DNA of 64,000 nt from Oscillospiraceae bacterium (GCA_902802375.1 CADCLS010000002.1:186590-250589); one strand, 5' to 3'; shown: positions 7,589 through 16,177, numbered from the stretch's first letter. A program made the numbers and translations. The notes: a model not told the origin generated them from the sequence alone.

Positions 7589-8881
7589 ATGAAACTTAAT
7601 TACAAACAAACAGTGCTAATAGGTTTTGCCTTTATGTCTATACTTGCGTTCTGGCAGTTTTATGACCAGGTAATACCATATATTCTTGAAAACCGTTTTG
7701 GGCTTAACACATTTGTCACTAACGCGATAATGTCGATAGACAATATTTTAGCGCTTTTTATGCTGCCGCTTTTTGGTACTCTTTCGGATAAGACTAACAC
7801 AAGGCTCGGCAAGCGTACACCGTATGTGCTTTTCGGTACCGTTGCCGCAAGCATACTTCTTTTGGTTCTTTCCTTTTTTGAAGAAAGACTTTACTTTACC
7901 GGCTTCATAATAACCCTTATAACGCTTTTAGTCGTAATGTCTACATACCGTTCACCGGCAGTCGCCTATATGCCTGATGTTACTGAGAAACCGCTTCGCA
8001 GTAAAGGTAATGCAGTGATAAATCTCGTTGGATATATTGGCGGTATTTTTGCAACAATAGTAATGATGGTGCTTCTTAAAAGCGAGAAGAATGAGGCAGG
8101 CGAGAGCGTTTATACGGCGGATCAGTCGTTTACCGGGGTGTTTGTATGCATTGCGGTGTTTATGCTTCTTTCTGTGCTTGTTATGGTGTTCTTTGTAAAA
8201 GAAAATCGCCTAAAGCATGTTGAGAACTCGGAAGAACGGGCGTACAATTCAAAGACGCTCACAAAGGGCGAGAAGACGAGTTTTGCTTTAATCCTCGTAT
8301 CGGTATTTTTATGGTTTTGTGCATATAACGCCGTAACTACTGCCTTTTCAAGATACTGTGTGAATGTTTGGGGTGTGTCGGTAGGCAAATCGTCGGGATA
8401 TCTGTTACTCGGCACTCTTTCGGCAATCGCGGCATTTTTACCACTCGGCTTTATTTCGAGTAAAGTCGGCAGAAAGAAAACCGTGCTTATAGGTATCGCT
8501 CTTATGGGATTATCATTTGCGGCTGCAGGTTTTATAAAACACGAGACTCCGTTTATGTATGCAATTTTCGCATTTGTAGGTATAGGCTGGGCGGCGATAA
8601 ATGTAAACTCTTATCCTATGGCAGTAGAAATCGGTTCCGGTTCAGACATAGGAAAGTACACAGGCCTTTATTACACATTTTCTATGGCGGCACAAATATT
8701 AACGCCTCTGCTTTCTGGATTTATAATTACGAAAACAGACTTTGGTTATGCAACCTTGTTCCCATACGCCGTGATATTTTCCGTTGCGGCTTTTGTAACT
8801 ATGAGCTTTGTCCGTCACGGCGATTATAAGCCGGAATTTCAAAATGCAGTTATGGAAAATATTTCAGGTACGGATGACTGA
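7589..8881 (+). CDS. MFS transporter, SLC45/GPH-like
   Basis: 430 residues with about 12 membrane spans. The loop after span 2 reads GTLSDKTNTRLGKRTPYVLFG, the typical MFS A-motif of the SLC45 and glycoside-cation symporter groups, repeated as FISSKVGRKKTVLIG in the second half. The best inference is cation-coupled sugar or glycoside uptake; the substrate is unknown. It follows pgeF by 10 bases with an AGGGAGG site, so it is likely co-transcribed. Confidence 0.85.
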   Translation: MKLNYKQTVLIGFAFMSILAFWQFYDQVIPYILENRFGLNTFVTNAIMSIDNILALFMLPLFGTLSDKTNTRLGKRTPYVLFGTVAASILLLVLSFFEERLYFTGFIITLITLLVVMSTYRSPAVAYMPDVTEKPLRSKGNAVINLVGYIGGIFATIVMMVLLKSEKNEAGESVYTADQSFTGVFVCIAVFMLLSVLVMVFFVKENRLKHVENSEERAYNSKTLTKGEKTSFALILVSVFLWFCAYNAVTTAFSRYCVNVWGVSVGKSSGYLLLGTLSAIAAFLPLGFISSKVGRKKTVLIGIALMGLSFAAAGFIKHETPFMYAIFAFVGIGWAAINVNSYPMAVEIGSGSDIGKYTGLYYTFSMAAQILTPLLSGFIITKTDFGYATLFPYAVIFSVAAFVTMSFVRHGDYKPEFQNAVMENISGTDD

Positions 8882-8899
8882 TAAAATTAAGGTGAGTTT

Positions 8900-9772
8900 A
8901 TGAAAAAACGCAAAATTAAGCTATCATTTAAGGAAATAGTTTTCGACCTCATTTTTTATATAATAGGCTGTGCGATATACTCCGTAGCCGTAACTTCGCT
9001 TATAACGCCAAACGCCGTATCTCCGGGCGGTTTTACCGGCGTTGCCGCGGTTCTTAATTATCTTACCGGCTTTTCTACCGGTATTATTCTGTTGATATTG
9101 AATGTGCCGGTAATTATTTTGGGAATTATACGGCTTGGCGGTATTTTTGTGGTAAAGACTGCTATTGCAACCGGAATACTCTCTCTCTGTCTTCAATTAT
9201 CCGAGTTGTTTGTTCCTCAGTTTACCGTCAATAAGATTTTGGCAAGTATTTTCGGCGGTGTGCTGATGGGCACGGGGTTAAGCCTTATTCTTCGCCGCGG
9301 CGCTACAACCGGCGGAGTGGATATTATAGCAACTCTTGTAAACCGCCGTTTTCGCTATCTTTCGGTAGGCAGGGTAATACTGATTTCAGATATTATAGTT
9401 ATAACCTTTGTGTCAATAGTTTATAAGAATGTTGAAAGCGGACTTTACTCTATTGTAGCTATGTATGCATCATCACGCGTTACCGACGCTATTCTTTACG
9501 GTTCGGATAGGGGCAAGATAGTATATGCCGTCACCGATAAGCCGCAGGAGATTTGCGACAAGGTTTCTGAAAGGGTTGAGCGAGGGGTTACGAAATTATC
9601 GGTAGTAGGAGGATACACCGGAGATACCCATACTATGCTTATGTGTACCGTGCGCATTAATGAAGTATCCGCAGTGTGTGATATAATAAAAGAAACCGAT
9701 GAACGCGCCTTTATAATAATCTCCGATGCAGGTGAGATAATAGGACAAGGATTTAAGACGGACGACAGATGA
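8900..9772 (+). CDS. YitT family membrane protein
   Basis: 290 residues: a five- or six-span membrane domain containing PNAVSPGGFTGVAAVLNY and RRGATTGGVDIIATLV, then a C-terminal DUF2179 domain (from about residue 205) that ends in ISDAGEIIGQGF. This is the standard YitT layout. Function is not established. It follows the MFS gene by 18 bases. Confidence 0.92.
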   Translation: MKKRKIKLSFKEIVFDLIFYIIGCAIYSVAVTSLITPNAVSPGGFTGVAAVLNYLTGFSTGIILLILNVPVIILGIIRLGGIFVVKTAIATGILSLCLQLSELFVPQFTVNKILASIFGGVLMGTGLSLILRRGATTGGVDIIATLVNRRFRYLSVGRVILISDIIVITFVSIVYKNVESGLYSIVAMYASSRVTDAILYGSDRGKIVYAVTDKPQEICDKVSERVERGVTKLSVVGGYTGDTHTMLMCTVRINEVSAVCDIIKETDERAFIIISDAGEIIGQGFKTDDR

Positions 9773-9919
9773 TAAATGACAGATGGCAGACTTCTGATGT
9801 CAGACGATATGAATGCCTGCGGCGCATAAAATACCCGAGAAACAGTAAATTAAAAAGGTAACCAATAGTTATTGTCTCATCCTTATGGTGGGTTCACTAT
9901 AATAATCCGGGCACATATA

Positions 9920-9946
9920 CTTATAGTTATATAAAGAAACTATAAG
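9920..9946 (+). promoter_or_regulatory. Palindrome before the XRE gene, possible autoregulatory operator
   Basis: CTTATAGTT (9920-9928) and AACTATAAG (9938-9946) form a perfect 9-bp inverted repeat with a 9-base centre. It ends in the ribosome site AAGGTGG (9944-9950), and a TATAAT lies at 9898-9903, so a bound dimer would cover the start of transcription. The 9773-9919 stretch holds nothing else that I can name. Confidence 0.5.
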
Positions 9947-9957
9947 GTGGTGCTTTA

Positions 9958-10293
9958 ATGGATTTTTATGCAGTAGGAAGAAGTATTAGAAAATGTAGAC
10001 TATCAAAGGGAATGCGGCAAGAAGACCTGGCAGAGCAGACAAATCTTTCAACCACATACATAGGTATGGTTGAAAGAGGGGAGAAAAAGCCGTCGCTTGA
10101 AACTTTTGTGAAAATATTGAATGCCTTAGGCGTTTCGGCAGATATTGTTCTTTGCGATGTTTTGGATAACGGTTATATGGTCAAAAACTCTTTGCTTAAT
10201 GAAAAGCTATCAAAGCTTTCAAATGATGACCGCGATAAAATATATGATGTAATTGATACGATGCTTTCTCATTCGAAACGAATATATAAATAG
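9958..10293 (+). CDS. Small XRE-type helix-turn-helix regulator
   Basis: 111 residues. The N-terminal HTH is textbook (IRKCRLSKGMRQEDLAEQTNLSTTYIGMVERGEKKPSLETFVKILNAL), followed by a short helical tail (LLNEKLSKLSNDDRDKIYDVIDTML), a layout common in Clostridia chromosomes. AAGGTGG precedes the ATG. It is monocistronic, flanked by a palindrome and a terminator. Its target is unknown; autoregulation is likely. Confidence 0.88.
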   Translation: MDFYAVGRSIRKCRLSKGMRQEDLAEQTNLSTTYIGMVERGEKKPSLETFVKILNALGVSADIVLCDVLDNGYMVKNSLLNEKLSKLSNDDRDKIYDVIDTMLSHSKRIYK

Positions 10294-10337
10294 AAAATTT
10301 GCTCTAAGTAACCAAGACTTAGAGCAAAATTTTTTTA
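10294..10337 (+). terminator. Terminator of the XRE gene
   Basis: GCTCTAAGT (10301-10309) pairs with ACTTAGAGC (10317-10325) and A/T bases extend the stem; a run of T follows at 10330-10336. The remaining 100 bases up to dinB hold no gene. Confidence 0.85.
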
Positions 10338-10437
10338 TCGTCCCCTTGTTTCGAGCAGTTTCGACAAAGTAGTTGTGTTATAACATAACAAATGGTTAAT
10401 ATAACAACCTAAAAGTTATGAAATGGAAAAATGATAT

Positions 10438-11625
10438 CTAAATATTTCTTCCGCGCTTTACGCTGCCCTTTCCGAATTTTCCGCGGACGGAATATATAGA
10501 GTTTTCGATTTTTTCTATTCTGTCGTTTGTGTCGCTTGCGCCGAACAAATCCTCTTGAACGGCAACCGCGTCACCTTTAAGATTTATTGCCCGTATTCCT
10601 ACCGACCTTAGCGGTAAGTTCCAATGGTAGGTTTTATCAAAAAGCTCCATACCGTATTTTGCAATAAGCAGTGCTGAGTTTACGGGCGCCTCTACCGAAT
10701 GCGACACCTCTTTGACCTTAAGCGCAGTATCTCTTGTGTGAACCTGAATACCATTGGCATAAAGACCTGTTTTCCTGAGCTCATCCGATATTTCTTCGGC
10801 AAGCTCTAAGTATATCCGCCATACCTCGCGGCGGTCGGTTATGTCGTGGTCGGGCGTGGTGCTTCTGCCTACGCTTTTAGGTTTGTAGTTTTCGTCTATC
10901 GGGGAGACCGGTGAATTGTCAAGTCCTAACGCATACTCTTTTAGAAGTAAACCGTTTTTGCCGAACATACGCGTTAGCATATTGTCGTCGCAAAGAGTTA
11001 TATCACCCACTGTAAATATCCCGTTTTCTTTGAGCTTTTGAACAGTGCGTTTTCCGATAAAGAGCAGGTCGCCTGCCGGAAGCGGCCACACTTTTTCTTT
11101 GAAATTTTGCCGATTTATCACTGTTACGGCATCCGGCTTTTTCATATCCGAGCCGAGCTTTGCGAAGATTTTATTAAAGCTAACGCCTACGGATATGGTT
11201 ATTCCGAGTTCTCTTTTAATATCTTTTCTTATCTTATCGGCTATTTCCTCGCCAGAGCCGAAAAGCAGTGTGCTTCCGGTAACATCAAGCCAGCATTCGT
11301 CAATTCCGAAAGGCTCTATAATGTCGGTATACCGAGCGTAAATCTCGCGTGCGGCATGCGAATATTTTTGGTACTCCTCATAATTCGGCGGAAGAATTAC
11401 GAGATTTTTACATTTGCGTTTTGCTTCCCATACTGCCTCGGCGGTCTTTACACCATACTTTTTTGCTATTTCGTTTTTTGCAAGCACTATGCCGTGCCGC
11501 GCCTCAACGCTGCCGCAAACAGCTACCGGCAAATCGTAAAGAGTGGGGTTTGAGAGTAATGATACTGAAGCGAAGAAATTATTAAGGTCGCAGTGTAAAA
11601 TTATTCTATCCGACAAAATACTCAC
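10438..11625 (-). CDS. dinB: Y-family DNA polymerase IV
   Basis: Up to 395 residues. The catalytic carboxylates are in LHCDLNNFFASV and GIDECWLDVTG; VSFNKIFAKLGSDMKKP is the thumb/palm signature; a little-finger domain follows, and QEDLFG (from residue 357) fits the beta-clamp-binding motif. It copies past damaged template at low fidelity. The GTG at 11625 abuts its ribosome site, so the TTG at 11616, with GAGGTGAG 4-5 bases upstream, is as likely. A LexA-type box lies directly upstream, so expression is damage-induced. Confidence 0.94.
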   Translation of the reverse strand: MSILSDRIILHCDLNNFFASVSLLSNPTLYDLPVAVCGSVEARHGIVLAKNEIAKKYGVKTAEAVWEAKRKCKNLVILPPNYEEYQKYSHAAREIYARYTDIIEPFGIDECWLDVTGSTLLFGSGEEIADKIRKDIKRELGITISVGVSFNKIFAKLGSDMKKPDAVTVINRQNFKEKVWPLPAGDLLFIGKRTVQKLKENGIFTVGDITLCDDNMLTRMFGKNGLLLKEYALGLDNSPVSPIDENYKPKSVGRSTTPDHDITDRREVWRIYLELAEEISDELRKTGLYANGIQVHTRDTALKVKEVSHSVEAPVNSALLIAKYGMELFDKTYHWNLPLRSVGIRAINLKGDAVAVQEDLFGASDTNDRIEKIENSIYSVRGKFGKGSVKRGRNI

Positions 11626-11629
11626 CTCT

Positions 11630-11643
11630 CGAACAGATGTTCT
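11630..11643 (-). promoter_or_regulatory. LexA (SOS) box of dinB
   Basis: CGAACAGATGTTCT matches the Bacillus/Clostridium SOS operator CGAAC-N4-GTTCG at 9 of its 10 defined positions. It lies immediately downstream of the dinB -10 box, where LexA would block initiation. Confidence 0.85.
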
Positions 11644-11649
11644 GAAATT

Positions 11650-11678
11650 ATTATAAAAAAAATAAACCGATTTGTAAA
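11650..11678 (-). promoter_or_regulatory. dinB promoter
   Basis: On the complement strand TTTACA (11673-11678), 17-base spacer, TATAAT (11650-11655). The start of transcription would be near 11643, inside the LexA box. Confidence 0.8.
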
Positions 11679-11700
11679 GAGGAAATTTTTATATTGTTAC

Positions 11701-11740
11701 AAAAATCCCCCCCTGTTCTATAAAACCGAACAGAGGGGGT
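11701..11740 (-). terminator. Terminator after the small membrane protein gene
   Basis: CCCCCCC-TGTTC (11707-11718) pairs with GAACAGAGGGGG (11728-11739) with a 9-base loop. On the complement strand it is followed by ATTTTTGT. It ends the leftward transcript whose last gene stops at 11748. Confidence 0.8.
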
Positions 11741-11747
11741 ATTTTAT

Positions 11748-12059
11748 TTATGGATTACTGCTGTCACCGGTTGTGTTTTCGCTGCTTTCCGGCGTAGATG
11801 CCGAGCTTTTGTCACTTTTATTCTTCTTAGATTGTTTTGCTGAATTTGAATTGTTTTCGGAACCGCTTTGTTTTGTTTTGCTTTTTGTCTCTTTCGTGTC
11901 AAAATTCTGTGACTGACTGTAAGAATGAGACACTATGCGTTTATGCTCCTTGTGTGTGCATCCTCGAAAAATCAGGAAACCTGATGTTGCAATTATTACG
12001 CCTGCCAAGAATCCAACGGCCGCAACAATTATATTCTTTTTTGTAATATTTAATTTCAT
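11748..12059 (-). CDS. Small single-pass membrane protein, Ser/Lys-rich
   Basis: 103 residues that I do not recognise. One N-terminal membrane helix (about 9-30) is followed by a ~70-residue low-complexity tail rich in Ser, Lys, Asn, Thr and Glu, likely disordered and outside the cell or in the wall. AGAGGAG precedes the ATG. It lies 99 bases downstream of the Cthe_2159-like lipoprotein gene and may share its transcript, which would end at the 11,7xx terminator. Confidence 0.7.
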   Translation of the reverse strand: MKLNITKKNIIVAAVGFLAGVIIATSGFLIFRGCTHKEHKRIVSHSYSQSQNFDTKETKSKTKQSGSENNSNSAKQSKKNKSDKSSASTPESSENTTGDSSNP

Positions 12060-12158
12060 AACTGAAAACTCCTCTAAATTAGTTTGTAATTATAATTCTC
12101 ATTGAAGTGTATTTATTTCTGCATTGGTACCACATCCTTTAATCGCTTCAGTATTGAA

Positions 12159-13418
12159 TTATCCTCTCGGGCCGTTAAATCCGCCTCTGCCGCCGAATCC
12201 TCCGTTACCGCCGCCGGGTCCGCCCATCATTTGATTGGTAAGTGTGGTAACCTCCGTACCGTTTACAATTACCTTACCGCCATTTATCACACCTGTGCCG
12301 TCATAATCGAACGCAGAATTTCCGGTTATACTGATTGTTCCTCCGTTTATCGTTATATTACCGTTTGAATCAATGCCGTCGGTATCGCCCTGACCCATAG
12401 TAATGGTGACATTTCCGCCGTTAATTTCAACCGTCGGTGTAGTGCCGGATGATTTTTTAGCGGCATTTATACCGTCGTCGGACGCGGTAATTGAAACCGT
12501 TCCGTCGTTGATTTTAACACAAGTTGCCTCTAAACCCTCTGCCGCTGTGATATTAAATGTTCCGCCGTCGATTTGCAGTGTAGTGGTTGCGTGGATACCG
12601 TCGTCGCTAACCTTGATATTGAATGTACCGCCTTTAATATAAACGCTGCCCAGAGTGTCATCATCATTGTTTTCGGCGTGAATACCGTCAGTATCTGCAA
12701 CGAGGGTAAATGTGCCGTCTGCAATAGCGATACTGTCATTAGCTCTTATCGCTGTATTTGAAGAACTGATATTATATGTTCCGCTTGCGATTGTTACTTC
12801 GTCTTTTCCCACAATTCCGTGCCCGGCAGAGGATTTAACTGTAAGAGTGCCCGTTCCGTTCAAGGTTATGTCATCCTTTGAGAAAATCACCGCGTCTACA
12901 TTATTGTCATCAATTTGCTTAAATGAACCGCCGTTTACAAGCGTGTTTTGAGTGCCTTCTGAAAGGGTGATAAACACCTTATCGGCACCGGCAATATATA
13001 TGGGGGCAAAGGTATCGGAAGTAATTGAGACTCCGTTTAATACAAGTTGAACCTTTTCTTCTTTGCTGACATTAACTATAATACTTCCGTTTTTAAGTGT
13101 GCCCGAAAGAATGTATGTGCCCTCTTTCTTAATTGTGACCGTAGAACCCGATATGCTTACATTTTCCGAGCTTGCTGCCGCAGTGTCGCCGTTCAGTGAA
13201 ATTTTAACGGCATCTGTCGTGTCAATTTCACCGGACAAATCGCGCGAAGAGAATAATTCGTCCGTGTTCGTTTCATCTGCCGTATCCGTAGTGCTTACCG
13301 TGCTTGCAGTTTGAGAATAGTCTGTAACACTTTCGTTTGCTCCGGTACTCCCGCAACCGGATAAAACAAATGTTACAAGAATTAAAAGAGAAATCATTGT
13401 TAATATGCTTTTTTTCAT
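12159..13418 (-). CDS. Lipoprotein with a Cthe_2159-like beta-helix domain
   Basis: 419 residues. The signal peptide ends with lipobox LSGC. A Ser/Thr-rich linker (to about residue 65) leads to repeated short beta-strand units with NGT, DGI and GGT turns (for example DDGIHATTTLQIDGGTFNI, DDGINA), the pattern of the Cthe_2159 family of calcium- and polysaccharide-binding beta-helices. The C-terminus is Gly/Arg/Phe-rich (GGPGGGNGGFGGRGG). It is probably anchored to the membrane and binds cell-wall or plant polymers. Its promoter region carries direct repeats. Confidence 0.82.
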   Translation of the reverse strand: MKKSILTMISLLILVTFVLSGCGSTGANESVTDYSQTASTVSTTDTADETNTDELFSSRDLSGEIDTTDAVKISLNGDTAAASSENVSISGSTVTIKKEGTYILSGTLKNGSIIVNVSKEEKVQLVLNGVSITSDTFAPIYIAGADKVFITLSEGTQNTLVNGGSFKQIDDNNVDAVIFSKDDITLNGTGTLTVKSSAGHGIVGKDEVTIASGTYNISSSNTAIRANDSIAIADGTFTLVADTDGIHAENNDDDTLGSVYIKGGTFNIKVSDDGIHATTTLQIDGGTFNITAAEGLEATCVKINDGTVSITASDDGINAAKKSSGTTPTVEINGGNVTITMGQGDTDGIDSNGNITINGGTISITGNSAFDYDGTGVINGGKVIVNGTEVTTLTNQMMGGPGGGNGGFGGRGGFNGPRG

Positions 13419-13452
13419 TTTATTTTGCTCCTTTTCTTATTGTTGTGAGCAC

Positions 13453-13487
13453 ATTATAGTAGGTAAACATTGAAGAAAAATTGAAGT
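13453..13487 (-). promoter_or_regulatory. Activator-type promoter of the lipoprotein gene
   Basis: On the complement strand a TATAAT (13453-13458) has no good -35. In its place are two direct repeats of TTCAAT (complements of 13469-13474 and 13480-13485) with an 11-base period, the geometry used by OmpR/PhoB-type response regulators that substitute for a -35 contact. Confidence 0.45.
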
Positions 13488-13535
13488 TTAAAACCATTTT
13501 GTCCTTGTCGAGGGCAAGCCTAAAACAACAAATGA

Positions 13536-13577
13536 AAAAACCTGCGCGGAGTCAATAAGGCTCCGCGCAGGTTTTTA
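13536..13577 (-). terminator. Terminator of the YjbR/MmcQ gene
   Basis: CCTGCGCGGAG (13541-13551) pairs with CTCCGCGCAGG (13561-13571), flanked by A6 on one side and T5 on the other, so it can work in both directions. It lies just past the stop of the leftward gene at 13587. Confidence 0.85.
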
Positions 13578-13586
13578 TGCTTATAT

Positions 13587-13952
13587 TTATTTCTTTATTC
13601 TGTCAACAATTTCATAACTCATACAAATTAAGTCTCTGACTTCGTTTGCAGGAACGCTGCCGTCAAGCAAAATTGTAATCCAATTCTTCTTGCTCATATG
13701 ATATGCAGGTAAGTAGCCTTTGTTGTGTAACAGTGAGTCTATAAATATCGGATTGCATTTAAGGTTAATAATGTCAACCTTTCCGTTGCCCTTAAGACCT
13801 AATTTGCTTTTTTCAACATCCATAATTATTCCAAACCACTTTTTGTTTTTCGCACATCGAAATACAAAGTAATTTGGAAAGTTAATCCAAAGCCGTTCGC
13901 CTGTTACGGAAAAGTTATAAAGGATATAATCTATAATATCTTGTCTGTTCAT
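13587..13952 (-). CDS. YjbR/MmcQ family protein
   Basis: 121 residues with the CyaY-like YjbR fold: RLWINFPNYFVFRCAKNKKWFGIIMDV, then KVDIINLKCNP and GYLPAYHMSKKNWITILLDG, which are the family landmarks. The family is described as DNA-binding but no cellular role is firmly known. It is a single gene between the CDF transporter and the lipoprotein, with its own terminator. Confidence 0.85.
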   Translation of the reverse strand: MNRQDIIDYILYNFSVTGERLWINFPNYFVFRCAKNKKWFGIIMDVEKSKLGLKGNGKVDIINLKCNPIFIDSLLHNKGYLPAYHMSKKNWITILLDGSVPANEVRDLICMSYEIVDRIKK

Positions 13953-13992
13953 TTGCTATTCTTCCCAATATCAATACTGCCTTAAAATTATG

Positions 13993-15132
13993 TTAATCGG
14001 CAATATCGGTATCCGGTACAATTAACACTTCATAATCCGGATACAAACTGCAAATATCGTTATACAGGTTTTTAATCGCTTCTTTTCGGTCAACATCAAA
14101 ACTTACCACAACATCAAAGCGAAGAGTTTTATTCTCGGTGTCGGCATAAAAACCGTGCATTTGCAGTGCCCATTCGTGTGACATAACCTTTTTCTGCACA
14201 GCGTTTCGCATTTTTGCCGCCTCATCGTTTGAGGTGTTGAATGAATAAACGCCTATACCCGTCAGGATTATGCCGGTTTTGTGGAATACATCTACCTGTA
14301 TTTTTCTTGTGATTTTATCGACTTCGTCAACGCTCAAAGTATCAGGCAATTCAATATGCACCGAACCGTAATTTTTATTCGGACCGTAGTTAAAGAGCGT
14401 TACATCATACGCTCCGAGTACATTTTCCTCTTTGCAAATAATATCTTTTAGTTCCCTTACTGTTTCGGTATCCTCGCGCTTGCCTATAATATCGTTAAGC
14501 GTTTCTATCATCATTTCAATTCCGGCTTTTATAATGAAACCGGCAATTATAACGCCTACATATGCTTCAAGTGAGATTTTGAAAGTCAGAAAAATAATTG
14601 CCGAAGCAAGCACCGAGCTTGAAAGGATGGCGTCAAATAATGCGTCTGAACCAGATGCGGTCAGCGCACCGGAATTCACCTTTTTCCCCTGTTTTTTAAC
14701 ATACATCCCGAGTATCAGTTTTGCTATTATTGCAACCGAGATTATGATGATTGATACGGTATTGTAGTCAGCGGCTTCGGGATGAATAATCTTTTTGACC
14801 GACTCTACAAGCGAAGTAATACCGGCATATAGAACAAGTGCTGCTACTATCATAGAGCTTAAATATTCAATTCTACCGTATCCGAGTGGGTGCTTTTTAT
14901 CCGGTTGCTTTGCACCAAGCTTTGCACCGATAATAGTAACAACGGATGAGAGCGCATCGGATAAATTATTTACCGCGTCAAGAATAACGGCGATAGAATT
15001 TGATACCAACCCCACAAACGCCTTAAAGCCTACAAGGAACAGATTTGTTACAATACCGATAACACTTGTTTTGACGATGACTTTTTCTCTGCTTGACGCC
15101 AGAATGGCAATATCGTCACTTTGTTTACTCAT
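13993..15132 (-). CDS. Cation diffusion facilitator, probably Mn2+ export
   Basis: 379 residues: six membrane spans and a cytoplasmic metal-binding domain, plus an extra ~90-residue C-terminal part. The site in span 2 is N55-x3-D59 (DAVNNLSDA) and in span 5 D-x3-D (SGSDALFDA). Zinc CDFs use H/D-x3-D with His in span 5; the Asn/Asp form is typical of the manganese group. It would export Mn2+ by proton exchange. Its start overlaps the end of gpx by 8 bases, so it is translated together with the peroxide-defence genes. Confidence 0.88.
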   Translation of the reverse strand: MSKQSDDIAILASSREKVIVKTSVIGIVTNLFLVGFKAFVGLVSNSIAVILDAVNNLSDALSSVVTIIGAKLGAKQPDKKHPLGYGRIEYLSSMIVAALVLYAGITSLVESVKKIIHPEAADYNTVSIIIISVAIIAKLILGMYVKKQGKKVNSGALTASGSDALFDAILSSSVLASAIIFLTFKISLEAYVGVIIAGFIIKAGIEMMIETLNDIIGKREDTETVRELKDIICKEENVLGAYDVTLFNYGPNKNYGSVHIELPDTLSVDEVDKITRKIQVDVFHKTGIILTGIGVYSFNTSNDEAAKMRNAVQKKVMSHEWALQMHGFYADTENKTLRFDVVVSFDVDRKEAIKNLYNDICSLYPDYEVLIVPDTDIAD

Positions 15133-15685
15133 TTTCGGTACCTATCAACGCTTCAACTGCGCTTTTTACATCCTTCATATCGGTTGTAGGTTCAAAACGG
15201 GCGATAACTTTACCTTCACGGTCGATAAGGAATTTTGTGAAGTTCCATTTGATATATGCCTTATCGCCGAACTTCTTATTGTTCATATTTGCAAACTTAT
15301 TAAGCGCGGCATTTTTAAGGCCCTTGCCGAAGCCTTCAAAAGGTTTTTCGGTGGCAAGGAAAGCAAACAGCGGTTCGGCAGTGTCCCCGTTTACATCAAT
15401 CTTTGCAAATTGCGGAAATTCGGTGCCAAAGTTTATTGTGCAATAATCATGAATTTCATCTGCGCTTCCCGGCGCCTGATTTGCAAATTGGTTGCATGGG
15501 AAATCGAGAATTTCAAAGCCATTGCCCTTAAACTCGCTGTACATTTCTTCAAGTGGCTCATAATGCGGTGTAAATCCGCAGCCTGTTGCGGTGTTTACAA
15601 TGAGTAAGACCTTGCCCTCGTACTCCGAGAGGTTTACTTCTTTCCCTTTTCTGTCCTTAACTGTAAAATCATAAACTGTTTTCAT
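15125..15685 (-). CDS. Glutathione peroxidase-like thiol peroxidase (Cys type)
   Basis: 186 residues. The peroxidatic residue is Cys36 in NTATGCGFT (selenocysteine in mammalian enzymes; here a plain TGC/TGT, no recoding). Gln70 in FPCNQFANQ and the Trp-Asn of KWNFTKFL complete the tetrad; Cys64 in FPCNQ is another conserved residue. Bacterial members usually take electrons from thioredoxin. It overlaps ohrR by 4 bases and the CDF gene by 8, so it is the middle gene of an operon under the peroxide sensor OhrR. Confidence 0.93.
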   Translation of the reverse strand: MKTVYDFTVKDRKGKEVNLSEYEGKVLLIVNTATGCGFTPHYEPLEEMYSEFKGNGFEILDFPCNQFANQAPGSADEIHDYCTINFGTEFPQFAKIDVNGDTAEPLFAFLATEKPFEGFGKGLKNAALNKFANMNNKKFGDKAYIKWNFTKFLIDREGKVIARFEPTTDMKDVKSAVEALIGTENE

Positions 15686-16128
15686 AGTGATTTCTCCTTT
15701 TCATTATCAATTATTTTATATAGTATTTGATAAAGCAGCTGTGATTCTTCGTTTGTAAGGCAAAATTCTTTTGCCATACATTCCGGAATAAAAAGCGCCT
15801 CTTCCTGCAATTTTTTCCCTTCGATTGTGAGACTTATTGAGAGACTTCTGCCGTCTGACTCGTCTTTACCCTTTTTTATATATCCCTTATTTTCAAGCTT
15901 TTTGAGCAAGGGAGCAAGCGTGTTGGATTTAAGACCGAGCGCCTTGCAAAGAAGCTTTTCGTTTGCAATTTCTTCTTCCCACAATACCATCATTACAATG
16001 TATTGGGTATAGGTTAAATCAAGCCTGTCTAAAAGCGGTTTGTATTTTCTCGTAATCAGATTTGATACTGCATAAAGCGGAAAACAAAGCTGATTTTTAA
16101 GGCGAAGCATTTCGTATTTATTTTCCAT
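15682..16128 (-). CDS. ohrR: Organic-peroxide sensor OhrR (MarR family)
   Basis: 148 residues with strong likeness to Bacillus OhrR: the opening MENKYEMLRLKNQLCFPLYA puts the sensing cysteine at residue 15, the same place, followed by KYKPLLDRLDLTYTQYIVMMVLWE with the conserved Tyr. The winged helix is KALGLKSNTLAPLLKKLENKGYIKK. OhrR represses until Cys15 is oxidised by organic hydroperoxides. Only one conserved Cys near the N-terminus is seen plus C117/C122-region Cys residues, so a one-Cys or two-Cys mechanism cannot be settled. It is the first gene of ohrR-gpx-CDF. Confidence 0.92.
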   Translation of the reverse strand: MENKYEMLRLKNQLCFPLYAVSNLITRKYKPLLDRLDLTYTQYIVMMVLWEEEIANEKLLCKALGLKSNTLAPLLKKLENKGYIKKGKDESDGRSLSISLTIEGKKLQEEALFIPECMAKEFCLTNEESQLLYQILYKIIDNEKEKSL

Positions 16129-16146
16129 TTCATCACCTCTTTGTGT

Positions 16147-16177
16147 AAATTATATCGCGTGCGATATAATTTGTCAA
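16147..16177 (-). promoter_or_regulatory. ohrR promoter with embedded OhrR-type operator
   Basis: On the complement strand TTGACA (16172-16177), 17-base spacer, TATAAT (16149-16154). The whole spacer plus -10 is covered by a perfect 12-bp inverted repeat, AAATTATATCGC (16147-16158) and GCGATATAATTT (16161-16172) with a 2-base centre. A repressor bound here blocks RNA polymerase completely, so ohrR is autoregulated together with gpx and the CDF gene. Confidence 0.85.

Noticed and set aside
10360-10366. TTCGACA (0A box on the complement) between the XRE gene and dinB
   Set aside because: A 7-base site is expected several times by chance in 64 kb on two strands; there is no promoter geometry around it that would support a role. 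The same holds for TGTCGAA inside the PHP phosphatase gene near 6556.
15125-15685. Selenocysteine in the peroxidase
   Set aside because: The active-site codon is a normal Cys codon and no in-frame TGA is present.
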